From an uncultured bacterium (GTDB taxonomy: Bacteria; Bacillota; Clostridia; Lachnospirales; Lachnospiraceae), in the NCBI GenBank assembly GCA_947073545.1, contig CAMTMP010000003.1, positions 62,001-126,000 of the forward strand: a DNA stretch of 64,000 bases, written 5' to 3'. This document shows, piece by piece, positions 25,918-34,712 of this stretch. The notes below the pieces were generated by a model. That model ran no database searches and was not told the origin of the DNA. It saw only the letters and a program-made list of their open reading frames with translations. How positions within the stretch are numbered: position 1 is the first letter of the stretch; each line of letters starts with the position of its first letter. The translations under genes were made by a program, and so were the position numbers.

Positions 25918-26976
25918 ATGGTAATTATACAACTTGCGGGCGGCTTGGGCAACCAGATGTTCCAGTACGCCCTCTATTTGCAACTGAAAGACCTTGGCAG
26001 GGAGGTAAAGATCGACGATGTGTCGGGATTTGCGGAAGATCCACAGAGGATACCGGCCCTCGCTCCGTTCGGAGTCTCATATGAGCGCCCGTCCAGGGTG
26101 GAACTTCGAAAGATGCTCGACTCCTCCATGCTGCCGTGGCATCGGGTGAGACGGAAACTGTTCGGCAGACACAAGAAGTCCTATTTTGAGGAGGGTAAAC
26201 TCTTTATCCCGGAGGTGCTTACCTGGGACGACATTTATCTGGAGGGATATTGGCAGACGGAGAAATATTTTCAGCCTGTGGAGAGGCTGGTGCGGGAGAC
26301 ATACGATACGGACAGGCTGATTGCTTATCTGAAAAGCGCCGGTTTATGGAGCAGCGGCGAAGATATCGGTGGGAAGAAGGCGGGGAGAGGAGAGCGCGGG
26401 CGCGGCGAAAACGGCCGGAAGAAAACAGGCGGACAGTACATGCTGGAAATTGATAACGAGTGTTCTGTAAGCGTGCACATCCGCAGAGGAGATTATCTCA
26501 TCCCAGAGAACCAGTCGCTTTACGGCGGAATCTGTACGGACGCCTATTATATAGAAGGAATCCGTCAGATGCGGGAGAGATATCCGGGATGCCGGTTCTT
26601 TCTTTTTACCAATGACAGGGCATGGGCGAAGCGGCAGCTAGGGCAGGATGTGGACGGTGCGCAGAGGATGTGGCGGGCGGATCAGGAGCGGAAAGGCAGC
26701 GAATCGCCGTCAGTGGATGCGGAGCGTGTGTTTGCGGAAGCGGATTTCACATGGGTTGACCTGTCCTGTGCAGCGGGTAACGATTACGCGGAATTTGTTC
26801 TGATGAGCCGCTGCAAACATCACATCCTTGCAAACAGCAGCTTTAGCTGGTGGGCATCCTACTTAAACAAGAATCCTGAGAAAACGGTTCTTGCGCCGCC
26901 GCGCTGGCTGAACGGAGTGGAAAACAGAGACTTCTACCGGGCGGATATGCACAAAATTATGCTTCCGCCGGAGTAA
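25918..26976 (+). CDS. GT11 alpha-1,2-fucosyltransferase-like
   Basis: A 352-residue GT11 protein. The N-terminal GGLGNQMFQYALY and the donor-binding VSVHIRRGDYLIP (H187, R189, R190, D192) are the family signatures; 'ILANSSFSWWASYLN' is the third conserved block. It would transfer fucose from GDP-fucose to C2 of a galactose-type acceptor. Compared with the GT11 at 39954 it carries an additional Gly/Lys/Arg-rich stretch just before the HxRR motif (about residues 145-178, 'GKKAGRGERGRGENGRKK'), probably a surface loop. No GDP-fucose synthesis genes are in the window. Confidence 0.88.
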   Translation: MVIIQLAGGLGNQMFQYALYLQLKDLGREVKIDDVSGFAEDPQRIPALAPFGVSYERPSRVELRKMLDSSMLPWHRVRRKLFGRHKKSYFEEGKLFIPEVLTWDDIYLEGYWQTEKYFQPVERLVRETYDTDRLIAYLKSAGLWSSGEDIGGKKAGRGERGRGENGRKKTGGQYMLEIDNECSVSVHIRRGDYLIPENQSLYGGICTDAYYIEGIRQMRERYPGCRFFLFTNDRAWAKRQLGQDVDGAQRMWRADQERKGSESPSVDAERVFAEADFTWVDLSCAAGNDYAEFVLMSRCKHHILANSSFSWWASYLNKNPEKTVLAPPRWLNGVENRDFYRADMHKIMLPPE

Positions 26977-27007
26977 ATATATCATTTGGAAGGAATCACT
27001 ATATATT

Positions 27008-28792
27008 ATGAAGAAACAGAGCCAGGCGCAGGCGGGACTGCTGCAAAAAATTGCATATCTTTTTGATAGAAGGCAGTTCTGGCAGCTCGGCGGACTTGCT
27101 TTTCTGATCCTGATTGGCGGTATTTTGGAGACGCTGGGTGTCTCCATGATGCTTCCCGTGGCGGAGGCTGTTATGGCGCCGGATAAAATTATGGAGAATG
27201 AGCTGGTGGGAAAAATCGTCGCCCTCCTGGGAATTGATTCGTCAAGAACGCTGATTATAAGTATGCTGGGGGCGCTGATTGCCATATTTGTATTTAAGAA
27301 TGTGTATCTTCTGTTCCTGACCTATGTACAGAATACGTTTGTGACGAGAAACCGTAACCGGATGATCAGCCGGGTCATGCGGGAGTTTTTAAACCGTCCT
27401 TATGAAGACTATCTGGGGGCGGATATTCCTACGGTCTTCCGGTTGACGGACAGCGATATTCCCAATGCGTTCCAGTTGATACTGGTGCTGATCCAGATGA
27501 CTACGGAGATCGTGGTGGCAGTGTCCATCTGCGTTGTGCTGATGTGGATTAGTCCGCTGATTGCCATAGGCTGCGGCGTTCTCTTTCTCGGTATGACGCT
27601 GATGATCACCAGAGTGTTAAAACCCCGTTTGAACGCCATTGGGCGAAAGAATCAGACGATTCAGTCGCGGATTGCCAAGTGGAGAATCCAGTCCATTTAC
27701 GGATTGAAGGATGTGAAGGTGCTTCACAGAGAAGAGTTCTTTGTGCGAAACTACTATGAGAGCGGTGCCATCGGCGCTAATGTGGCCAGAAACTACGCGG
27801 TGATGAACAATACGCCGAGACTACTGATCGAGACGGTTTTCATTGCGGCGATGCTGTCCTTTATTCTTGTGTATATCTTACAGGACGGCGATATTACGGT
27901 GCTGATGCCCCAGCTTATGGCTTTCGCTGCCGCGGCGGTGCGGGTGATGCCGGCCACGAACCGCATCAATACGTATCTTTCCGAGATTGCCTACGCGCAG
28001 CCTTGTCTGGACTATCTCTATGAGAATTTGACGGAGAATATGAAGCAGGATGTGAACGGCAGCGTAACAGGGCTTACGGGGGAGCGGGCGGAGGAAAGGC
28101 CGGAACTTGCGCTGACGGATAAGATCGTGCTGGATCATATCAGCTACACTTACCCCAACACGGACAAGCCCATTTTCACGGATGCGCACATGGAGGTCGG
28201 GAAAGGACAGTCGGTTGGCATCATGGGACCGTCGGGTGCGGGGAAATCCACCATTGTAGATATTCTGCTGGGGCTTTTGCATGTGCAGTCGGGAACCATT
28301 ACCTGCGACGGCAGGGATATTTTTGAAAACTATCCCTCTTGGCTTTCGAAGATCGGCTATATTCCCCAGTCCATCTATCTGATCGACGAGTCCATCCGCG
28401 ACAATATCGCTTTCGGCATCGATGCGGACAAGATCGACGATAAACGGATCTGGGAGGTGCTGGAGGAGGCACAGCTTAAGAGCTTTGTGGAGGAACTTCC
28501 CGAGGGGCTGGAAACGACAATAGGGGACAGGGGTGTCAGGATTTCCGGTGGACAGAGGCAGCGTTTGGGTATCGCCAGAGCACTCTATCACAATCCTGAG
28601 ATTCTTGTCTTTGACGAGGCCACTTCCGCGCTGGACGGGGATACGGAGACGGCAGTGATGGAGGCCGTCAACAGTTTCCACGGCAAAAAGACGATGGTGA
28701 TTATCGCGCACCGTCTGAACACCATAGCCAAATGTGATGTGATATATAAGGTGGAGAACGAGAAAATTACGCAGACAAGTCTGGCCGGGTGA
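27008..28792 (+). CDS. ABC transporter, fused permease and ATPase (MsbA/PglK-like) 1
   Basis: A 594-residue half-transporter with six membrane segments in about residues 25-310 and a C-terminal ATPase. Walker A is GPSGAGKST (K413), the signature ISGGQRQRLGIARAL, and Walker B VFDEATSALD. The type resembles PglK and related lipid-linked-oligosaccharide flippases. It probably moves a lipid-linked glycan or glycolipid across the membrane as a homodimer, or as a heterodimer with the paralogue at 57137-58951. The ribosome site GGAAGGA is about 13 bp from the ATG, a little far. Substrate is inferred from context. Confidence 0.88.
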   Translation: MKKQSQAQAGLLQKIAYLFDRRQFWQLGGLAFLILIGGILETLGVSMMLPVAEAVMAPDKIMENELVGKIVALLGIDSSRTLIISMLGALIAIFVFKNVYLLFLTYVQNTFVTRNRNRMISRVMREFLNRPYEDYLGADIPTVFRLTDSDIPNAFQLILVLIQMTTEIVVAVSICVVLMWISPLIAIGCGVLFLGMTLMITRVLKPRLNAIGRKNQTIQSRIAKWRIQSIYGLKDVKVLHREEFFVRNYYESGAIGANVARNYAVMNNTPRLLIETVFIAAMLSFILVYILQDGDITVLMPQLMAFAAAAVRVMPATNRINTYLSEIAYAQPCLDYLYENLTENMKQDVNGSVTGLTGERAEERPELALTDKIVLDHISYTYPNTDKPIFTDAHMEVGKGQSVGIMGPSGAGKSTIVDILLGLLHVQSGTITCDGRDIFENYPSWLSKIGYIPQSIYLIDESIRDNIAFGIDADKIDDKRIWEVLEEAQLKSFVEELPEGLETTIGDRGVRISGGQRQRLGIARALYHNPEILVFDEATSALDGDTETAVMEAVNSFHGKKTMVIIAHRLNTIAKCDVIYKVENEKITQTSLAG

Positions 28793-28914
28793 GGCCCGGT
28801 GCGTCGCCAGCTTATATCATGGCAGGCGTAAAGGCCATTGGCAACGGTTCAGCCTGACACTATTCAGCAAATAAAATCGCTGAACTGTTACGGTCATCGC
28901 TGCCACGGGAACAT
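28783..28914 (+). repeat. structured palindromic repeat in the gap after the ABC transporter gene
   Basis: The 140-bp gap is mostly inverted repeats. A small hairpin CCGGG/CCCGG overlaps the stop codon (28785-28799). ATGGC/GCCAT pairs within 28819-28838. A 13-nt arm GCAACGGTTCAGC (28841-28853) pairs with GCTGAACTGTTAC (28879-28891) with one mismatch and one wobble; a further TTCAGC at 28863 could compete for the same partner. The outer ends CCCGGTG and CACGGG also match. No T-run follows, so it is unlike an intrinsic terminator and more like an intergenic palindromic element. Confidence 0.5.
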
Positions 28915-28932
28915 TTCAAAACGGAGGAACCA

Positions 28933-29967
28933 ATGTTAGGAATTGAGACACAGGAAGGCTTCGGACTGGGAAATCAGCTCTTTTTCTATGTGACGGCCAG
29001 ATGTATCGCGCAGGATCTGGGGTATCGGTTCAGCGTGCTTGACCCGGAGCATTTTGCCAACAATATGCACAGCGACTGCGGGCTGTACTTTATGGACCTG
29101 GACATGGGCGTCCCCTCGAAAAAGGAGGACTACCAAAAGATCTATTATGAGAAAGAAACCCGTCTTTTTGCGGGCAACTCCAAACACGATCTGACCCACG
29201 GCGTCTATGTGACGGATGCGGACAGGCAGCTTTTTGAGGTGGAGGACGGCACGCTTCTTTACGGCAATCTGCAGGCGGAAGCATATTTTATTTCCCACAG
29301 GGAGGAGATCAGACAGTGGCTTAAGGTAAAGCCCGCGTATGACTGTAAAGAGTATAGTCAGGACAACCTCTGTATCCTGCACCTTCGCTGCAGTGACTAT
29401 ATGGGTTCACCGGAGCTTTATCTGCGCAAACGGTATTGGCTGCAGGGAATGCGGCAGATGCGGCGGGTCAATCCGGATATGCAGTTTATGATCATCACGA
29501 ACGACGTGGGGGAGGCGAACAAGTTTCTTCCCGGTATTCCGGCTTACAATTTTGATCTGGCCAAGGACTATTCCATTTTAAAGAACGCGCGTTATTTGTT
29601 GCTCGCGAACTCTTCCTTCGCGTATTTTCCTGCGTTTACCAGCGACACGGTGCAGTATATTCTGGCGCCGAAGTACTGGGCGAGACACAATGTGTCCGAC
29701 GGTTACTGGGCGTCGGAGCAGAATATTTATGAGGGATGGCACTATATGGACCGGAAGGGCCGGGTGTTTACGGATGAGGAGTGCCGACAGGAGCTGGCGG
29801 CTTACAAGAAGCGGTCCGCGAAGTATGCGGACGTGAACAAAAAGCCTGTGGGCGTGCGGCTGCAGATGATGAAGCTGCGTGCGTGGTGTATTGATAAGAA
29901 GGCGTATGTGGAAAAGATCGGCCGGGGCGTGACGCGGCGGGTGAAAAAGCTGGTGCGCCCAGTCTGA
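28933..29967 (+). CDS. GT11-like glycosyltransferase with variant motif
   Basis: A 344-residue protein. EGFGLGNQLFFYVTAR is the GT11-type N-terminal loop, ILHLRCSDYMG is the donor-binding block, and 'LLLANSSFAYFPAFTSD' is the third block. In the second block the usual second Arg of HxRRxDY is C153 (H150, R152, D155 kept), so donor or activity may differ from normal alpha-1,2-fucosyltransferases. A basic C-terminal tail (GRGVTRRVKKLVR) may bind membrane. ATG at 28933 follows GGAGGAACC. It probably adds fucose or a related deoxyhexose. Confidence 0.72.
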   Translation: MLGIETQEGFGLGNQLFFYVTARCIAQDLGYRFSVLDPEHFANNMHSDCGLYFMDLDMGVPSKKEDYQKIYYEKETRLFAGNSKHDLTHGVYVTDADRQLFEVEDGTLLYGNLQAEAYFISHREEIRQWLKVKPAYDCKEYSQDNLCILHLRCSDYMGSPELYLRKRYWLQGMRQMRRVNPDMQFMIITNDVGEANKFLPGIPAYNFDLAKDYSILKNARYLLLANSSFAYFPAFTSDTVQYILAPKYWARHNVSDGYWASEQNIYEGWHYMDRKGRVFTDEECRQELAAYKKRSAKYADVNKKPVGVRLQMMKLRAWCIDKKAYVEKIGRGVTRRVKKLVRPV

Positions 29968-30014
29968 AACGGTTGAGGCGTTCTATGAGAAATCAGGGAA
30001 AAAGGCGGATTTGA

Positions 30015-31535
30015 ATGAAGGTTTGGGAAAAGGCTGAGAGATTTTTGAGCGGCAGGCGGGCGGTATTTTGGGCGGTGGGGCTTTTACTCCTGTCTCTGCT
30101 GCCGCTGCTCCTTCTGGGAAAATATAATGTGATGTGCATTGACGATTACGATTACGGCAGGCGGGTGCACGACGTCTGGCAGGAGACGGGTTCCTTTGCG
30201 GCCTCCGCGCAGGAGGCGTGGCGGCAGAATATGGACTTTTATCAGGAGTGGCAGGGAACCTATATATCCTGTTTTCTGATGGGCATGTGCCCCATGAATT
30301 TTAATTATCATATAGCATGGGTGGTGCCGATTGTGATGATCGGATTGTTTGCATCCTCCTCGTTCGTGCTGGGGCGGCATATTCTGGTGAGATGGCTTGG
30401 CTGTGAAAAGGCGGGCGCGTCCTTTGTCATGGCTCTTGTGCTGTTTGTGTTTTATCAGGTAATAGAAGCGCCCTTTGAGGGAATTTATTGGTACAACGGT
30501 TCCACCCACTATGTGCTGATGCAGTCTCTCTGGTTTTTCCTGCTGACGCTGTGCGCGGGGAGCCTTCTGGCGGAGACGAAAGGACGGGCGGGCACGTGCT
30601 GTACGGCGGCCACAGTCCTTTCTGTGATCGTGGCGGGCGGCAATTTGGTGACAAACCTGCAGGCGGAGATACTGTTGGCTTTTCTCGTCGCATATGCATT
30701 TTTTCAGAAAAGAGACAGAATGGTATATGCCGTTATTCCCTTTTTGACGGCGACTGCTGGGTTTTTGGTGAATGTCCTTGCCCCGGGAAACATCAAACGG
30801 GGAAACATCGATATGGATGAGGGGTATTCTGCGGTGAAAGCCATTGCCCTGTCCTTTTATAACACGGCAGTGTTTGCGATCCGCTGGACGCCGGTGCTTG
30901 TGGTGCTTTTATGGCTGGCGATCCTGCCTCTTCTGTGGAAGTATATGAAGGCATCAAAAGAGAAGTTTTCCCATCCTGTCCTGGTGACGGCGGGGGCATA
31001 CTGCGTGATTTCGGCTATGTTTACGCCTACTCTCTACGCGGTAGGTATGACGGGACTTTCCCGGGTGGATAATATCATACAGATGACTTATTATCTGGCG
31101 ATTGTGCTGGTGACGGCGTACTGGCTGGGCTATTTTTCTCACAGGGAATCGGGGACGGGTGGCGCGGCGGAGGCGCTCGGCCTGTTTTTGCAACGGGCGG
31201 GGAGTCGTATGAGTATGGTGTGCCTGCTGCTTCTGTTCGCCGTCTGGGTGCTCACGGCGGATAAGAACACCTACACGAGCATTTCAGCCCTGCGTTCCGT
31301 GGCATACGGCGAGGCGCAGACCTTCTATCAGGAGGCGATGGCGCGCTATGAGATCTATACCGACGAGGATGTGAAGGAAGCGGTGGTCGCCCCCTACAGC
31401 ACAAAGCCGGCTCTTTTTGACTTTACTGATTTGAGCGAGGATGATGGTAACTGGATGAATCTGGCGGTTGCGCGGTATTATCACAAAGACAGCGTAAGAA
31501 AGGGCGTATATGAAACAGAACACGCAGACAAATGA
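30015..31535 (+). CDS. DUF6056-like polytopic membrane protein
   Basis: A 506-residue membrane protein with about eleven hydrophobic segments. The first outer loop has 'MCIDDYDYGRRV' and 'DFYQEWQGTYISCFLMG', matching the DDF/WQGT pattern of the protein at 15563-17071; 'NVLAPGNIKR' likewise matches its 'NVAAPGNFSR'. The two are therefore paralogues. The family is thought to contain GT-C-like enzymes, but no function is established that I can cite. Its 3' end overlaps the next gene by 26 bp. Confidence 0.72.
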   Translation: MKVWEKAERFLSGRRAVFWAVGLLLLSLLPLLLLGKYNVMCIDDYDYGRRVHDVWQETGSFAASAQEAWRQNMDFYQEWQGTYISCFLMGMCPMNFNYHIAWVVPIVMIGLFASSSFVLGRHILVRWLGCEKAGASFVMALVLFVFYQVIEAPFEGIYWYNGSTHYVLMQSLWFFLLTLCAGSLLAETKGRAGTCCTAATVLSVIVAGGNLVTNLQAEILLAFLVAYAFFQKRDRMVYAVIPFLTATAGFLVNVLAPGNIKRGNIDMDEGYSAVKAIALSFYNTAVFAIRWTPVLVVLLWLAILPLLWKYMKASKEKFSHPVLVTAGAYCVISAMFTPTLYAVGMTGLSRVDNIIQMTYYLAIVLVTAYWLGYFSHRESGTGGAAEALGLFLQRAGSRMSMVCLLLLFAVWVLTADKNTYTSISALRSVAYGEAQTFYQEAMARYEIYTDEDVKEAVVAPYSTKPALFDFTDLSEDDGNWMNLAVARYYHKDSVRKGVYETEHADK

Positions 31536-32280
31536 GCGGAAACTTTCTCTTCCCAACGTGACGCTGGCGGCTATGACCAGTGTGAACGTGTATGAGACGA
31601 TCCGGGCGATGGAATACAGTATGCGGGGAATTGAATTTGGCGATGTGGTGCTGATCACCCACAGAAAGCCGTTGACGCTGCCCGGAAATATCCGGTATTC
31701 CCACACGTCTAAGCTGGATGATATAGATAAATTTAACTATAAAATGGTGTACGAACTGGGAGAACACATAAAGACAGAGTACGCTTTGATTGTCCATGCG
31801 GATGGTTTTGTGGTGCATCCGGAGAGCTGGCAGGACGCCTTTCTGGATTATGATTATATCGGTTCTCCGTGGCCATTGCCGCAGAATGACTACTCTTACC
31901 GGGATGCGGGAGGAGAACTTGTCCGGGTGGGAAACAGCGTGTCGATCCGCAGCAAAAGACTGATGGATTTCCCGGCGAAAGCAGGACTGAAATGGGAAAA
32001 GATCGAAGAGGAAGACGAGTATAACGAGGATATTTTTCTCTGCTGTAAATATCGGAATGTGATCGAGGAGGCAGGTATGCGGTTTGCCCCCATCGAGGTG
32101 GCGAAGTATTTTGGACACGAGCATATGATTCCCGAGATTATGGATGTGGAGAAGCCTTTTCTTTTTCATAAATGGCGCGGCAGAAACGCGCAGTATCCGC
32201 AGTTTAAAAATCCTTGGAAGAGCAGATGGCAGAAGTGTAAGGACCTGGTCAGACCGTTGTTGTTCTGGCGCACAAAGTGA
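31510..32280 (+). CDS. DUF5672-like putative glycosyltransferase
   Basis: A 256-residue soluble protein. 'LVIHADGFV'-type wording (here YALIVHADGFVVHP) and DYDYIGSPWPLP followed by GNSVSIRSKRL and 'NEDIFLCCKY' are the DUF5672 pattern, a group regarded as GT-A-like transferases; HADGF would be the DxD-like site. The start at 31510 has AGAAAGGG upstream and lies inside the end of the preceding membrane protein gene, so translation may be coupled. Sugar unknown. Confidence 0.72.
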   Translation: MKQNTQTNERKLSLPNVTLAAMTSVNVYETIRAMEYSMRGIEFGDVVLITHRKPLTLPGNIRYSHTSKLDDIDKFNYKMVYELGEHIKTEYALIVHADGFVVHPESWQDAFLDYDYIGSPWPLPQNDYSYRDAGGELVRVGNSVSIRSKRLMDFPAKAGLKWEKIEEEDEYNEDIFLCCKYRNVIEEAGMRFAPIEVAKYFGHEHMIPEIMDVEKPFLFHKWRGRNAQYPQFKNPWKSRWQKCKDLVRPLLFWRTK

Positions 32281-32326
32281 GAAGAACTTCTAAAATGCCG
32301 CAGCAGGATGAGAGGATAAATGACAT

Positions 32327-33268
32327 ATGATATATGATTGTATTCCTTTTTTTAACGAACTGGATATTTTGAAGCTCAGGATGCAGATTATGGCGCCTTA
32401 TGTGGATTATTTCGTGATCGAGGAGGCTTCGGTCACATTTTCCGGGGAGCCGAAGCGAATGATTTTTGCGGAAAACAGGCGGCTTTTTGCGGAATTTGAG
32501 GAAAAGATCCGTTATGTGGCGGTGGAAAATTCGCCCATGGGAGGGGTGACTACCCATGAGCGGGACAAATTTCAAAAAAACCAGTTGATCCGTGGACTTT
32601 TCGACTGTAAGCCGGAGGATGTTATTATTTTCAGCGATGTGGATGAGATTCCGAACCCGGAGATACTGGTGCGGCTGATGGATGCGTTTGAGCCGGGAAA
32701 AATATATCATTTGGCACAGCGGATGTTCTACTGCTTTTTAAATATGGAGGAAGTGTCCGGGAATCTTTTGTCTATCACGGGGGAATTTCCGGGTGTGGAG
32801 AGAAGACAGTGGCTTGGCACGAAGATTTGCAGTTTTGCGCAGCTTCCGAAGGAAGGCATTGTGTATCTGCGGGAGGTGGCGCCGGAAGATCCCCGCAGCG
32901 TGCGAGTTGCGGAGGGCGGCTGGCATTTCGGTTATATGGGCGGTGACGGAGAACGAGATGTGGCGAAGCGTATTGGCGTCAAAGTACAGGCGGCTGCGCA
33001 TTCAGAATATAATACCAAACGATATTTAAACGAGGCGGTGGACAGACTGCTCTGCGGCGAGGATATTTTCGACCGGGATGCGAAGTTTGTGCGGGTGGAG
33101 ATCGACGAAAGCTTTCCCGCGTATCTGCGGGAGCACCGGGGAGAGTACGATTTTCTGCTCGCTCCCGAAATCGGTTCGGCGGGAATTTTTCTAAAAAAGA
33201 TAAAGCTTGCGGGAAAACAGAGCCTGCGCAGGGCACGCGGCGTGGCGGCCCGGATTTTGCGGCGGTGA
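32327..33268 (+). CDS. GT17-like glycosyltransferase
   Basis: A 313-residue protein. It begins IYDCIPFFNELDILKLRM and continues with VDYFVIEEASVTFSG, DVIIFSDVDEIPNPE (DxD-type site) and a 'GGWHFGYMG' block. These are the landmarks of GT17, whose eukaryotic members add beta-1,4-GlcNAc to mannose; bacterial members occur in capsule loci. The C-terminus is basic (RRARGVAARILRR). A short spacer of 46 bp with AGAGGATAAA precedes the ATG. The actual donor here is unknown. Confidence 0.82.
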   Translation: MIYDCIPFFNELDILKLRMQIMAPYVDYFVIEEASVTFSGEPKRMIFAENRRLFAEFEEKIRYVAVENSPMGGVTTHERDKFQKNQLIRGLFDCKPEDVIIFSDVDEIPNPEILVRLMDAFEPGKIYHLAQRMFYCFLNMEEVSGNLLSITGEFPGVERRQWLGTKICSFAQLPKEGIVYLREVAPEDPRSVRVAEGGWHFGYMGGDGERDVAKRIGVKVQAAAHSEYNTKRYLNEAVDRLLCGEDIFDRDAKFVRVEIDESFPAYLREHRGEYDFLLAPEIGSAGIFLKKIKLAGKQSLRRARGVAARILRR

Positions 33269-33357
33269 GGACGGTAGAGTCCGGGGCAAGATTTGCCGTC
33301 TGCGGGAGGCGTCTTTGTGCGGATTGGACAGGAAAGGCACTTAAATTGAGGTAGGTT

Positions 33358-34593
33358 ATGATAAAAAATCTCTACAGGCGGCTTCGGGAAGAAAGCCCGG
33401 TTCCCCGCCTTGCGTTCTATATCGGACTGACCATAGAGCTTTTGATGGTGATCGTTGATAAGAGCAGTTATATCAATCCCATTGAGGGGTATCTGTTCCG
33501 GTTGACGTTTCTGCTGTTTGCGTGTAAGCTCCTGCTTACGCGCTATGAGCTGCGGGAGTGGGCGCTTATTTTCGCGCTGGAGGCGGTGGGTTTCATCTCT
33601 TACCGGACGACCGGGGCCAACGATGTCATCCGCGTGGTGACTTTTGTGGCGGCATGTAAGGGCATTCCCATGAGGGAAGCTCTGAAATATACCTTTTATG
33701 TGACTCTGGCGGGGTGTCTTGCCATTGTTGCCCTCGCCGTGACCGGAATTTACGGGGATATCAGTCTGACACAGGCTTTCGGACATGAGGCGGCGGAGAC
33801 CACCCGCTATATCGGCGAGGCGGCGGAGGAGGAAACCCGCTATACGCTCGGAATGGGGCATCCCAACGCGCTCTCCTGCATGTTCTTTATGCTGGCGGCG
33901 CTTGGCGTTTACGTCTGGTTTGACCGGATGAAATGGTACAGCTATCTGTTTTTGATGGCGATGAATGCGGGCGTTTATCTGCTGACCCGCTCTAAGACCA
34001 GTATGCTTATTACGGCGGCTTTTCTTATCGGCGCCTGTCTCTTTACGTTTGTGAAAAGTCTGGGGAAAATGACGTTTTTTTACGTCTGCGGCCTGCTTGT
34101 GTTTCTTCTGTGCATCGCTTTTTCCGTGGACGCGGCGGTCTGCGCCCAGCGGGTGCGTGACGCGCAGTGGAACGAGTTTTTCTTCTGTAACCCGCGGGAC
34201 AATGCGCATATCGTGCTGTTAGGTAAGATCGACCGCCATATCAGCGGCAGAATCATCTCCCTGACGGATTCCGACAACAATGACGGTATGATCCACACTT
34301 GGTCGGCTTTTTCCTGCGAAAACAATACGAACTATTATTTTGATATGGGCTGGGTTAAGGTGTTTTACCGCTATGGCGTGATACCGGGTATCTTGTATGT
34401 GGCGGCAAATCTCCTTCTTCTGTGGCGGCTCTGGCGCAGGCGGGATGCGGGCGGCCTTGCGCTTTTTGTCATGTTCGCAGTGTACACGGTGGTGGAGGCC
34501 CATCTGATCTCCGTCTATATCGGCAGGAATTATCTGCTGCTGATGATGGGGTGCGAAGCGGCGGGAGCGGAGAGCCGTGTGAAAAGCGCTTAG
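33358..34593 (+). CDS. Wzy-like oligosaccharide repeat-unit polymerase 1
   Basis: A 411-residue polytopic protein with about ten hydrophobic segments and one large outer loop (about residues 250-330). 'YTLGMGHPNALSCMFF' and 'LTRSKTSMLITAAFLIG' are typical of Wzy/O-antigen ligase-like polymerases in Gram-positive capsule loci. It sits directly upstream of the priming phosphotransferase gene. It would link lipid-borne repeat units on the outer face of the membrane. Family sequences are very divergent, so the call rests on topology, the HPN motif and context. Confidence 0.75.
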   Translation: MIKNLYRRLREESPVPRLAFYIGLTIELLMVIVDKSSYINPIEGYLFRLTFLLFACKLLLTRYELREWALIFALEAVGFISYRTTGANDVIRVVTFVAACKGIPMREALKYTFYVTLAGCLAIVALAVTGIYGDISLTQAFGHEAAETTRYIGEAAEEETRYTLGMGHPNALSCMFFMLAALGVYVWFDRMKWYSYLFLMAMNAGVYLLTRSKTSMLITAAFLIGACLFTFVKSLGKMTFFYVCGLLVFLLCIAFSVDAAVCAQRVRDAQWNEFFFCNPRDNAHIVLLGKIDRHISGRIISLTDSDNNDGMIHTWSAFSCENNTNYYFDMGWVKVFYRYGVIPGILYVAANLLLLWRLWRRRDAGGLALFVMFAVYTVVEAHLISVYIGRNYLLLMMGCEAAGAESRVKSA

Positions 34594-34673
34594 CATGTCC
34601 GGAGCGGAAATAAGGAGAAAGAGAGTTGAAAAGGCGGAGTTTCCGGCCGTCGGTGGCGGGAACAGGAAGTTTG

Positions 34674-34682
34674 TGGTAAAAT
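34674..34682 (+). promoter_or_regulatory. candidate extended -10 promoter before the priming transferase
   Basis: TGG-TAAAAT at 34674-34682 is a good extended -10, 30 bp upstream of the phosphotransferase ATG. No -35 hexamer is seen at the right distance (TGGCGG at 34654). The surrounding 119-bp gap has no other feature. Confidence 0.35.
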
Positions 34683-34712
34683 AGATACCGAAATAGAAAC
34701 TGAGGTATTCTT

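Noticed and set aside
32932-34209. Open frame of 425 codons on the - strand
   Set aside because: Antisense to the GT17-like and Wzy-like genes, spans two unrelated genes and shows no domain.
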